Position numbers and translations under genes: made by a program. The notes beneath the pieces are model-generated. The model had not been told where the DNA came from. It saw nothing but the letters and a program-made list of their open reading frames with translations, and did not search any database. This document shows, piece after piece, positions 49,985 to 58,142 of a stretch of DNA of 64,000 nucleotides. Source of the DNA: FEN-1099 sp964511015 (GTDB taxonomy: Bacteria; Lernaellota; Lernaellaia; Lernaellales; Lernaellaceae); NCBI GenBank assembly GCA_964511015.1, contig CAZEDX010000012.1:1-64000 (forward strand), in the 5' to 3' direction. Positions within the stretch are counted from its first letter, which is position 1, and the number at the start of each line of letters is the position of its first letter.

Positions 49985-51463
49985 ATGCCTTACCCCAGCA
50001 AGCGCCAGAGCCACCAGTGCGTGCCCCTGGGCGAGGTCCGCACCCTGGCCGACCAGGCCTTCTCGCGCGCCGCGGGCGCGCCACTGGTCGGCGGCAACGC
50101 GGTGCGCCTGCTTCGGAACGCGAGCGAGAACTACCCGGCCTGGCTGGCGGCCATCGACGCCGCCGAACGCTACGTGCTGTTCGAGAACTACATCGTTCAC
50201 GGCGACGACACCGGCCGGAAGTTCGCCGACGCGCTGATCGCCAAGGCGCGGCAGGGCGTGCGCGTGCGGCTGATCTACGACTGGCTGGGCAGTTTCGCCA
50301 AGGCCTCGCCCCATTTCTGGAACTGCCTGCGCGACAACGGCATCGAGGTGCGCACGTACAATCCGCCGCGCTTCGATTCCCCGCTGGGTTGGATCAGCCG
50401 CGATCACCGCAAGATGCTCGCGGTGGACGGCCGCGTCGGTTTCGTTTCAGGGCTATGCGTGGGCCGGATGTGGGAAGGCATTCCGGAGAAGAATCTGCAA
50501 CCCTGGCGCGACACCGGCATCGAGGTGCGCGGGCCGTCGGTGGCCGACATCGAACACGCTTTCACCCAGGTCTGGGCGATGATCGGCGAACCGCTGCCGG
50601 AGACGGAACTGACGCCGTCTGCCGCGATGGCGCCCGCCGGCAACACCGAACTGCGCATCGTGGCCAATCTGCCCTCCACCGCCAGCACCTTTCGGCTCGA
50701 CCAACTGGTCGCCGCGCTGGCCCGCCAGCGGCTGTGGCTGACCGATGCCTACTACGCCGGCACCACGCCTTACGTGCAGGCGCTGCGCTCGGCGGCGAAG
50801 GACGGCGTCGACGTGCGCCTGCTGGTGCCGAACGCCACCGACATTCCCGTGCTCAAACCGTTGTCGCGCGCGGGCTACCGCTTGCTGCTCGAAGCCGGGG
50901 TTCGCGTCTTCGAATGGAACGGCACCATGTTGCACGCGAAGACCGCAGTCGCCGACGGTCGCTGGTCGCGCATCGGCTCGACCAACCTCAACCTGTTCAG
51001 TTGGCTCGGCAATTGCGAGTTGGACGCGGTGGTGGAAGACGAGCCGTTCGCCCAGCAGATGGAAAACATGTACGAAGAGGATCTGGCCAATGCGACTGAG
51101 GTCGTCCTCGATGCCCGGCGCAAGGTGCGCGCCCCCGGACAGCCTCGCCACCGCCACCCGGTGATGACCAGCGGCGGCGGCAGCGCCGGTCGCGCGGCGG
51201 CCGGAGCGGTGCGTATCGGCAACGCCGTCGGCGCCGCATTCGGCAACCGACGCGAGTTGGACCCGGTCGAGTCACAACTCATGACCACCGCCGGCGCGCT
51301 GCTCCTGCTCCTGACCCTGTTTTTCGCCTTCTTCCCCCGGTTGTTGTCGGTGCCGCTGGCGATCCTTCTGGCCTGGCTCAGCGGCGCACTGTTCTACCGC
51401 GGCCGCAAACTGCGGCATGAGGGTCGGCGAGAGGATGTCGATCGGGACCGGCCGCAATCCTGA
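49985..51463 (+). CDS. Phospholipase D/cardiolipin-synthase-like protein
   Basis: 492 residues from the ATG at 49985, with GGAG nine bases upstream; the long frame from 49772 runs through the hairpin repeats and is not credible. Two HKD motifs are present: DHRKMLAVDG (His141) and MLHAKTAVADGRW (His317), as in two-motif phospholipase D enzymes such as cardiolipin synthase, ClsB or related phosphatidyltransferases. The C-terminal region has two transmembrane helices (LLLLLTLFFAFFPRLLS, VPLAILLAWLSGALFY). Typical Cls proteins put the helices at the N-terminus, so this layout is unusual. It may transfer phosphatidyl groups or act on phosphodiesters at the membrane. Confidence 0.9.
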   Translation: MPYPSKRQSHQCVPLGEVRTLADQAFSRAAGAPLVGGNAVRLLRNASENYPAWLAAIDAAERYVLFENYIVHGDDTGRKFADALIAKARQGVRVRLIYDWLGSFAKASPHFWNCLRDNGIEVRTYNPPRFDSPLGWISRDHRKMLAVDGRVGFVSGLCVGRMWEGIPEKNLQPWRDTGIEVRGPSVADIEHAFTQVWAMIGEPLPETELTPSAAMAPAGNTELRIVANLPSTASTFRLDQLVAALARQRLWLTDAYYAGTTPYVQALRSAAKDGVDVRLLVPNATDIPVLKPLSRAGYRLLLEAGVRVFEWNGTMLHAKTAVADGRWSRIGSTNLNLFSWLGNCELDAVVEDEPFAQQMENMYEEDLANATEVVLDARRKVRAPGQPRHRHPVMTSGGGSAGRAAAGAVRIGNAVGAAFGNRRELDPVESQLMTTAGALLLLLTLFFAFFPRLLSVPLAILLAWLSGALFYRGRKLRHEGRREDVDRDRPQS

Positions 51464-51616
51464 CGGCAGATCGGCACACATCCGTTTCTTTTCTCACAAT
51501 GTGAAATCGGTAACGACGACTCGGATGCGCGTTCGAATGCCCGGCGGGGCGGCCGGCGCGCGCGGCACTTTGTATCACGGGCGAAAAACGGCCCTTTTCC
51601 GGAAAATCGGGTCTAG

Positions 51617-51755
51617 CAAAATCAAGCACTTGCGCAACGCAAAAACACACTTGCGCGCATTTCCGCCTTTTTGAAATCAACTAGTTGCCAACCGCGTCCG
51701 CGAACGAAACACGGCGTTGTCCGACGTTTTCGGCCTAACGAAATCAACCACTTGC
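51617..51755 (+). repeat. Three AAATCAANNACTTGC-type direct repeats
   Basis: CAAAATCAAGCACTTGC (51617-51633), GAAATCAACTAGTTGC (51673-51688) and GAAATCAACCACTTGC (51740-51755) share the core AAATCAA..A[CG]TTGC at 55-67 bp intervals. A related AAAATCAAACACTTA is at 19007-19021 in the other large AT-rich intergenic region. Confidence 0.5.
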
Positions 51756-51862
51756 CGGTGGCGAACACGTCGACAGCAAGGTCGTTTGCCGGCCACAATC
51801 TACTTGCTACTTGCGCACAAAAATCGTGCCGTGCTTGAATCCACGTCATCGTCTTTCTTACT

Positions 51863-51891
51863 TTGCGATTGCCGGCGCGCTCTGGTAGAAT
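51863..51891 (+). promoter_or_regulatory. Promoter of the lipoprotein at 51919
   Basis: TTGCGA (51863-51868), 17 bp and TAGAAT (51886-51891) with a TGG extension (TCTGGTAGAAT). The core is shared with the promoters at 1254 and 20477. Confidence 0.6.
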
Positions 51892-51918
51892 TGCCGCTAT
51901 CTCTAGTTGGGGTGTCGG

Positions 51919-53247
51919 ATGCTGCACGCTCGAGGCGGATGCTGGCTTATGATTATTCTGTCTTTGTTGGCAACCCTTACCGCGGGGTGCGCCTGCGGCG
52001 ACGACGACGACGATGACGACCTCGTCCACGTCGACGACGACACCGCCGATGACGACACGGCCGATGATGACGACACCGCCGACGACGATACGGCCGACGA
52101 CGACACCGCTGACGACGACACCGCCGACGACGACACCAGCGCCGCCGACGAACTCGAGCAGGGCCACCTCTGGCTGCACTACGGCGAGGGCGACCGCGCG
52201 AATCTGTACTTCCGCGAAGCGCTCGACATCCTGCCCGGCAACGACGAGGCGCGGTACGGCGTGGTGGTCGGCGACGAGCTGCGCACGTGGGACCTGATGA
52301 GCGTCGTCTACGACTACATCATGGTCTTCCTCGAATACGGCGGCCCGGTAAAAGACGAAGACCCCGACGACGTGCTCGACGCGTTTCTGGAACAGGCGCT
52401 GGCCGGCCTGCTCGGCAACGTGGCCAACGAGCAGCGCGAAATGGTCGCGCAGTGCCTCGCAGACGAGTGTGAATTCGAGCAGACCGAAGAGCTCTCCATT
52501 CCGCTAATCATCCACTTCGAGTTGCTCGAGGAAGTGTTCGGCCATTTCGACGATGCCGAGCTGCACGGCTTCCTCGCGCCGACCGCGCTGTTTCAGGGGC
52601 TGCTCGAGCATCTCACTTCGCTCTCGCTCGACCTCGACATCTCGCTGGCGTGGTCGATCAGCGAGATCGACTTCGATGAAGATCTGCTCGAAGCGATCGG
52701 CCAGTTGGTCGACATTTTGATCGCGTTGATCGACGACCCGCAGTATCCCGACTTCCTCACCCTGCCCGAGTACGAGGAAGAGAAGTTCCAGCAAGCGGGG
52801 CTGCATCTGGCCGAGGGCCTGAACGAGATGGAGTTGGCGATCACGGCGATGATCGAAGACCCCGACGACCAGGCCGGTGACGTGCTGGGCTACGATGACA
52901 CCAACGGCAACGGCCAGTATGACGAAGGCGAGCCGTTCCGCATCCCCGGCTTCGGCACGCTCGACGAAAAAGAGATGGCTATCGCGGCGGCGCTGCGCTT
53001 CGCGGCGCTCGAACTGCGCGACAGCCTGTGGGACTACACCGAGTTCGACCCCGACCCCAACACGGTCGACCCGTTCCACCTCTCGTATTTGAATCCGCTG
53101 CTGCAGGCGATCGGCCTGCCGGCGCTGATTCCGGATTGGTCGTTTCTGATCATCGACGTTGGGGCGATGTATGCGAATCCGGGCCACGACGGGTTGAAGA
53201 CCACATTGCTCGCCATCCTCAAGCTGGCGGATCTGTTCCTGCCCTGA
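51919..53247 (+). CDS. Poly-Asp lipoprotein, helical
   Basis: 442 residues from the ATG at 51919; an in-frame TTG at 51907 is possible but less likely. The signal peptide ends in TAGC with Cys24. Residues about 27-79 are an acidic linker built from repeats of DDDTADDD, encoded by near-identical GACGACACCGCC units. The mature domain is helical, with TPR-like character at its start (EQGHLWLHYGEGDRANLYFREALDILP) and a hydrophobic middle section (LLEEVFGHFDDAELHGF). It has one EF-hand-like segment (DDTNGNGQYDEGE). Its fold resembles other poly-Asp lipoproteins here only in the linker. The next gene has its own promoter. Confidence 0.88.
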   Translation: MLHARGGCWLMIILSLLATLTAGCACGDDDDDDDLVHVDDDTADDDTADDDDTADDDTADDDTADDDTADDDTSAADELEQGHLWLHYGEGDRANLYFREALDILPGNDEARYGVVVGDELRTWDLMSVVYDYIMVFLEYGGPVKDEDPDDVLDAFLEQALAGLLGNVANEQREMVAQCLADECEFEQTEELSIPLIIHFELLEEVFGHFDDAELHGFLAPTALFQGLLEHLTSLSLDLDISLAWSISEIDFDEDLLEAIGQLVDILIALIDDPQYPDFLTLPEYEEEKFQQAGLHLAEGLNEMELAITAMIEDPDDQAGDVLGYDDTNGNGQYDEGEPFRIPGFGTLDEKEMAIAAALRFAALELRDSLWDYTEFDPDPNTVDPFHLSYLNPLLQAIGLPALIPDWSFLIIDVGAMYANPGHDGLKTTLLAILKLADLFLP

Positions 53248-53260
53248 CCCCGCCGCGGGG

Positions 53261-53290
53261 TTGCGTTGGCGTCCGGCGACGCGGTATAGG
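53261..53290 (+). promoter_or_regulatory. Promoter of the beta-barrel gene
   Basis: TTGCGT (53261-53266), 18 bp and TATAGG (53285-53290). It lies about 35 bp before the start codon. Confidence 0.5.
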
Positions 53291-53325
53291 TTTGGCAACC
53301 ACGGACAACGGAGATGGGTGAATCC

Positions 53326-54147
53326 ATGTTGCGTCGGATCGTACAGTTGCTGCTCGTCGCCGCGGTGTTCGCCGCGGCAGCGCCGGCCGCCTGGGCCGGA
53401 GCGTTCACACTGCCGGACGGCCAGTTCCTCGGCGCGCTCGGCGTGCGCTATTTCAACTCCTACCACTACTTCGACAACGAAGGCACGGTCACGCGCGGCG
53501 AGAGCAATCTACTGTACCGCGACATCACGCCCTTCCTTGGTCTTGATGTGGGGGTGACCGACAACTTCGAGCTGAACGCCTTTTTACCGTTTCGCTACCA
53601 GTACGTGTCCGACGACTTCGACGAGACGACGACTTACGCGCTCGGCGATTTCTCGGCCGAAGGCACCTTCAAATTTGTCGGCGGCAACCGCGGCGCAATG
53701 GCGGTGACGCTGCTGGCCAAGCTGCCGATGTTCTATGACCCGGAAGAGGATCTGCCCCCCGGCGACGGCCAGGTCGATCTCGAATCGCGCCTGCTGGCGG
53801 CGGTGCGCGCGTCGTTCTTCACCTTCAGCATCAACGGCGGTTACCGCTACCGCTTCGAAGACCCGTCCGATGTCTGGCGCTACGGCGGGAGCATCGGCTT
53901 CAACTACAGCATCGTCTCCGGCGCGGCGGGCCTCGACGGCTACGCGTCGGCCAAGAACCAGGAAGACGATGCCGAGTGGCGCGATTTCACCACCGGCCCC
54001 GACTACGCGTTGGGCTTGGCGACCCTCGACCTGGGCGTCATGTTCACCGAGAACTTCGGCATGATGTTCCTGGCGCAGTACACCGCTTACGGCCGCAACG
54101 CGGCGTACGGCGGCGCCTACACGCTGTCGCTGCTCTACAGTTTCTGA
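53326..54147 (+). CDS. Outer-membrane beta-barrel protein
   Basis: 273 residues from the ATG at 53326. An in-frame ATG at 53314 has its GGAG directly adjacent, which is too close. The signal peptide (LLLVAAVFAAAAPAAWA) is cleaved near residue 25. The mature part alternates polar and hydrophobic residues in about twelve strands (GVRYFNSYHYFDNEG, LGLDVGVTDNFELNAFLPF, INGGYRYRFEDPSDVWRYG, FTENFGMMFLAQYTAYG) and ends in Phe (LSLLYSF), the usual mark for BAM-dependent insertion. Transporter or structural role unknown. It stands between a poly-Asp lipoprotein and the first BNR gene, each with its own promoter. Confidence 0.85.
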   Translation: MLRRIVQLLLVAAVFAAAAPAAWAGAFTLPDGQFLGALGVRYFNSYHYFDNEGTVTRGESNLLYRDITPFLGLDVGVTDNFELNAFLPFRYQYVSDDFDETTTYALGDFSAEGTFKFVGGNRGAMAVTLLAKLPMFYDPEEDLPPGDGQVDLESRLLAAVRASFFTFSINGGYRYRFEDPSDVWRYGGSIGFNYSIVSGAAGLDGYASAKNQEDDAEWRDFTTGPDYALGLATLDLGVMFTENFGMMFLAQYTAYGRNAAYGGAYTLSLLYSF

Positions 54148-54203
54148 GGCGAGTCGGCCGTGTCGGCCGGACCTTTGGGGGTAGCGGCGGGCGCCGGTTG
54201 ATT

Positions 54204-54209
54204 TATAAT
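54204..54209 (+). promoter_or_regulatory. -10 hexamer upstream of the first BNR gene
   Basis: A perfect TATAAT 213 bp before the start codon. The -35 is not obvious. The second BNR gene has the same perfect hexamer (56322-56327), also at a distance of more than 100 bp. Confidence 0.35.
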
Positions 54210-54421
54210 GGACGCGGTTCGCGACCTGGACGTCGCGCGTTTTGCTCACCGGCGCGCATTGCCTGTTGGATCTGTGAAACCCGGATCGCGAGGCCGCTTC
54301 GGCCGGAAAGCGGGGCCTCGAAAAAGACCTCTGCGGGCGACCTGAGGTCACGTGCGGTGGCGTAAAAATTCGGACCGCACCAAGCGGTTCCACGCTTTCG
54401 AGCAACAAAGGAGGGGCAAAG

Positions 54422-56194
54422 ATGAAACGCAAAGCGTTCTGGATCACTCTCGTGGTGCTGGCGCTCGCCGGAGCGTCCGTCGCGCTGGCCGAATACGGCG
54501 GCTGGGAGGACATCTACGACGGCATGCCGGGCTACCCGCCGGGCTTGAGCAATACCGCGTTCATGGGCCTGGGCGTGGGCAGCGAGAACAATCTGTATAC
54601 CGTCGGCATGGCGCAGACCGGCGCGTTGGATATGGAATCGGCCTGGGCCAGCAAAGACGGCGGCTACACGTGGGACGCGGTCATTGAAGGGCACGGCGGC
54701 GCCGACCCGTGCGACATGCTGCTGCTGATGCAGTTCATGTTGGCCACCGCGGCCATCGGTCCCGACACCGCGCTGTTCCTGGGCCTCGGGCCGAACCCCG
54801 AATGCCTCGAACAGTTCACCGACCCCCTATGCCTGTTCATCTGCATGTTCACCTTCTCGACCCAGGTCTACTACACCGACGACGGCGGTACGACGGTCAA
54901 CCGGGCCACCATTCCGGCCGGCGCGCTGACCTACGGCTCGACGATCGCCATGGTGCACGACAACCCGCTGATCGGTTTCATCCCCGGCGGTCCGGCGATG
55001 CTGCTGAAGACCGAAGACGGCGGCTTGAACTGGTACAACCTGGGCGGCATGCCGACCCAGGATTTCTACGCCAACGACGTCGATTTCCCGACCGAAGACT
55101 TCGGGATCATGGTTTCCGGCGATGTCGAAGGCGACGACGACACTTGGTACGACGACGACTCCTGGTTTGACGAAGACAAGTCGTCGGGCGAACCGGAGCC
55201 GGGCTCGTGGGCCGATGCCATGGAGCAGTACAACCACATACTGCACCGCTGGCGCTTCATCAACGACCCCGACTACCGCATGAACTACCTGGCCACTCAC
55301 CCGAACTTCGGCAAGAAGGGCCTCAACGGCTACGTCTACCGCACCACCGACGGCGGCACGACCTGGCAAGAGGTCATGAACAACCCGAACGAATCGTTCA
55401 TTCAGGTGCACATGGTCGACCAGAACGTCGGCTGGATTCTGTCCTCGCCGGTCTCTACGTCCTGGCCGCCCTTTGGGCTGTACAAGACAACCGACGGCGG
55501 GCAGACCTGGACCAACTACACCGATCGCGTGCCGTACGACCCGCTTGATACGCAGGGCTACGGTTGGGCGATCAGCGCCATGACCTTTAGCCCGAGCGGC
55601 CAGACCGGCTTCCTCGGCGGCGGCGCGCAGAAGCTGATGTACAAAGCGTTGATGTTCTACACCATCGACGGCGGCGAAACCTGGCAGTGGGACAACTCGG
55701 TGATGGATTGGGGCCACCCGGTGCTCAGCTTCGGCTGGTCCGGCGAACACCTCGCGTGGCAGGCGGGCTTCGACCTGAGCATCTTCAAATACACTTCGGC
55801 CAACACGCTGCCGGTGGCCGATGCCGGCGACGACCAGACCGTGCCGCCGAACACCGTGGTCACCCTCGACGGCACCGGCTCGTACGACCCCGACGGCGAT
55901 ACCATCACCTACGCCTGGGAACAGGTCAGCGGTCCGACCGCCGCCCTCACCGGGGCCGATGGGGCACAGCCGACCTTCACCGGCGTGGACCTCGGAGACT
56001 ACGTCTTCCAGCTCACCGTGACCGACACGTATCCGGAATCGACCAGCGACCAGGTGACCATCACCGTGGCCGAAGCGGGCGATGACGACGTCGACGACGA
56101 CGTGATCGATGACGACACGGCCGGTGACGACGACGATGACGACGACGTGGCGGCGGACGACGATGACGACGACGACAGCGGCTGCGGCTGCTGA
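54422..56194 (+). CDS. Secreted BNR-repeat/PKD protein with SGCGC C-terminal tail
   Basis: 590 residues; the ATG follows AAAGGAGG by seven bases. The signal peptide (WITLVVLALAGASVALA) is cleaved near residue 23. The main body has Asp-box (BNR/sortilin-like) repeats, each with a DGG-x-TW core: KDGGYTWD, EDGGLNWY, TDGGTTWQ, TDGGQTWT and IDGGETWQ, in a beta-propeller-like array. A PKD domain follows (PVADAGDDQTVPPNTVV, LDGTGSYDPDGDTITYAW). The C-terminus is a poly-Asp run that ends in DSGCGC. The tail is shared with its paralogue 250 bp downstream and recalls C-terminal sorting tags such as MYXO-CTERM, although no transmembrane helix follows. Confidence 0.93.
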   Translation: MKRKAFWITLVVLALAGASVALAEYGGWEDIYDGMPGYPPGLSNTAFMGLGVGSENNLYTVGMAQTGALDMESAWASKDGGYTWDAVIEGHGGADPCDMLLLMQFMLATAAIGPDTALFLGLGPNPECLEQFTDPLCLFICMFTFSTQVYYTDDGGTTVNRATIPAGALTYGSTIAMVHDNPLIGFIPGGPAMLLKTEDGGLNWYNLGGMPTQDFYANDVDFPTEDFGIMVSGDVEGDDDTWYDDDSWFDEDKSSGEPEPGSWADAMEQYNHILHRWRFINDPDYRMNYLATHPNFGKKGLNGYVYRTTDGGTTWQEVMNNPNESFIQVHMVDQNVGWILSSPVSTSWPPFGLYKTTDGGQTWTNYTDRVPYDPLDTQGYGWAISAMTFSPSGQTGFLGGGAQKLMYKALMFYTIDGGETWQWDNSVMDWGHPVLSFGWSGEHLAWQAGFDLSIFKYTSANTLPVADAGDDQTVPPNTVVTLDGTGSYDPDGDTITYAWEQVSGPTAALTGADGAQPTFTGVDLGDYVFQLTVTDTYPESTSDQVTITVAEAGDDDVDDDVIDDDTAGDDDDDDDVAADDDDDDDSGCGC

Positions 56195-56243
56195 CGACAA
56201 CCCGGGGCGACGGGCCAAGGCCTAGCCCCGAAGAACAACTCCG

Positions 56244-56276
56244 GGGCGGACCTTCGGGTTCGCCCTTTTCTTTACT
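56244..56276 (+). terminator. Terminator after the first BNR gene
   Basis: GGGCGGACC-TTCG-GGTTCGCCC forms a 9-bp stem (one G-T pair) with a TTCG tetraloop, followed by TTTTCTTTACTTT. Confidence 0.85.
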
Positions 56277-56298
56277 TTCGCCCCCTTTTCACGCTCCT

Positions 56299-56327
56299 CT
56301 GGCACTGGCCGCGATTTACTTTATAAT
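56299..56327 (+). promoter_or_regulatory. Promoter of the second BNR gene
   Basis: CTGGCA (56299-56304), 17 bp and a perfect TATAAT (56322-56327). It lies after the terminator of the first BNR gene, so the paralogues are transcribed separately. Confidence 0.5.
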
Positions 56328-56443
56328 GTGGCGTCAATCCGGCGGCACCGGTACGACAGACCGCACCGCCAATAGCACATAGCAGGGCCAGCGCGGGCAG
56401 TTCCGCGCCGGCATGGTTTCGACATCGAAACGGAGGAGTGAGC

Positions 56444-58138
56444 ATGAGACGCAGTATGTTTTGCCTTGCGCTGACGGTCGTGTTGCTGACCGCAACGGCC
56501 GCCATGGCGGAATACGGCACGTGGGAAGACATCTATAGCGGCGCAGCCGGCCCGGCGGGTTTGACCAACACCTCGTTCATGGGCCTTGGCGTCGGCAGTT
56601 CGACCAACCTGTTCACGGTCGGCATGGCGCAGACGGGCGCTTACGACATGGCTTCCGGTTGGGCCAGTCAGGACGGCGGTTACACCTGGGAGACGATTCT
56701 CGCCGGTTCCGGCGGCGAAGACTGCAGCATGATGGAGCTGTTCAAGTTTATGATTTCGGTTAGCGCCATCAGCCCCAACGCGGCCGTGTTTTCCGGCATG
56801 GGGCCGAGCCCGGCTTGTCTCGAGCAGTTCGAGTTCCCGGCCTGCATGTTCATCTGCATGTTCTCCATGGGTCCGCTGGTGCAGTACACCGATGACGGCG
56901 GCGCCACGATTGGCGAAGCGACCCTCCCGACCGGCAACATGATGAAGGCGCCGACCGCGATGGACTTCGCCAATGACAACCAGCTCGTCGGCTACATCGC
57001 CGGCGGCACCGCGCTGTTGATGAAGACCACCGACGGCGGCATGAGCTGGGAAAACGCGAACCTGCCGAACGCACAGTATTCGCCGAACGACCTCGAGTTC
57101 TTCAGCGAGAACAACGGCCTGTTGATTTCCGGCTACGTCGAAGATGAAAAGGTCGAGAGCAAGGCCGAACCGGGCACCTGGGAAGAGGCGCTGGAGCTGT
57201 ACGACAGCATGATGCACCGGTGGCGCATGATTCACGACCCGATCTATCGCCTGGACTATCGCGCGACGCACCCGCTGTCGCCCAAAGCCAACGACCCGGG
57301 CACCGTGTACCGCACGACGGACGGCGGCGCGACCTGGGAAGAGCTCTACTCGAACGCCAACCAGATCTTCTACCAACTGCATATGGTCAACGAGCAGGTC
57401 GGCTGGATCCTCGGCGACACCGTGACCGGCAATGTGCTGCTGCTCAAGACCACCGACGGCGGCGCGACCTGGACCGACTATTCCGATCGCATTCCAATCG
57501 ACGACATCGGCAACTACGGCTACGGCATCACCGCCATCACCTTCAATTCGACCGGCCAGACCGGTTTCCTCGCCGGCGCGGCGGGCGTGTCGAGCATCAT
57601 CTACAAGTCGCTGCTGTTCTACACCACCGACGGCGGCGAAACCTGGACCTGGGACGACTCGCTGATGGATTGGGGCCACCCGATCATCGCGTTCGGCTGG
57701 TCGGGCGACAAATTGGCCTGGCAGGCCGGCTTCGATCTGAGCATCTACAAGTACACGCAGGAAAACTGCCCGCCGATCGCCGAGGCCGGCGACGCGCAGA
57801 CGGTGGCGACCGCCACGGTGGTCACGCTGGATGGCTCCGCTTCGTACGACCCGGACGGTGACACCATCACCTTCGCCTGGACGCAGGTCTCCGGCCCGTC
57901 GGTCGAACTGACCGGCGCGGACGGGCAGATGCCGACGTTCACCGCGGCCGAAGCCGGCGAGTATGTTTTCGCGCTGTCCGTAACCGACACCTACCCCGAA
58001 ACGGGCACCGACCAGGTGACCATCACCGTGACAGCCTCCGCCGATGACGACACCGTCGACGATGACACGACCGACGACGACGATGACGACGCGTCGGCCG
58101 ATGACGACGACGATGATGACAGTGGGTGCGGCTGCTAA
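56444..58138 (+). CDS. Secreted BNR-repeat/PKD protein, tandem paralogue
   Basis: 564 residues from the ATG at 56444, seven bases after GGAGG; a GTG at 56438 is possible. A cleavable signal peptide ends near residue 20 (LTATAAMA). The layout is that of the previous gene: Asp-box repeats (QDGGYTWE, TDGGMSWE, TDGGATWE, TDGGATWT, TDGGETWT), then a PKD domain (PPIAEAGDAQTV, SASYDPDGDTITFAW) and a poly-Asp run ending in DSGCGC. The two are colinear over the whole chain, with an identical final segment, and clearly arose by tandem duplication. A terminator hairpin lies 22 bp after its stop, within the next coding region. Confidence 0.93.
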   Translation: MRRSMFCLALTVVLLTATAAMAEYGTWEDIYSGAAGPAGLTNTSFMGLGVGSSTNLFTVGMAQTGAYDMASGWASQDGGYTWETILAGSGGEDCSMMELFKFMISVSAISPNAAVFSGMGPSPACLEQFEFPACMFICMFSMGPLVQYTDDGGATIGEATLPTGNMMKAPTAMDFANDNQLVGYIAGGTALLMKTTDGGMSWENANLPNAQYSPNDLEFFSENNGLLISGYVEDEKVESKAEPGTWEEALELYDSMMHRWRMIHDPIYRLDYRATHPLSPKANDPGTVYRTTDGGATWEELYSNANQIFYQLHMVNEQVGWILGDTVTGNVLLLKTTDGGATWTDYSDRIPIDDIGNYGYGITAITFNSTGQTGFLAGAAGVSSIIYKSLLFYTTDGGETWTWDDSLMDWGHPIIAFGWSGDKLAWQAGFDLSIYKYTQENCPPIAEAGDAQTVATATVVTLDGSASYDPDGDTITFAWTQVSGPSVELTGADGQMPTFTAAEAGEYVFALSVTDTYPETGTDQVTITVTASADDDTVDDDTTDDDDDDASADDDDDDDSGCGC

Positions 58139-58142
58139 CCGG

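Larger units (their letters stand above)
51464..51918. other. Intergenic region with AAATCAA repeats
   Basis: About 455 bp with no credible gene, richer in A and T than its neighbours. It holds three copies of an AAATCAA-type 16-mer (51617-51755) and a promoter for the lipoprotein at 51919. Confidence 0.55.
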
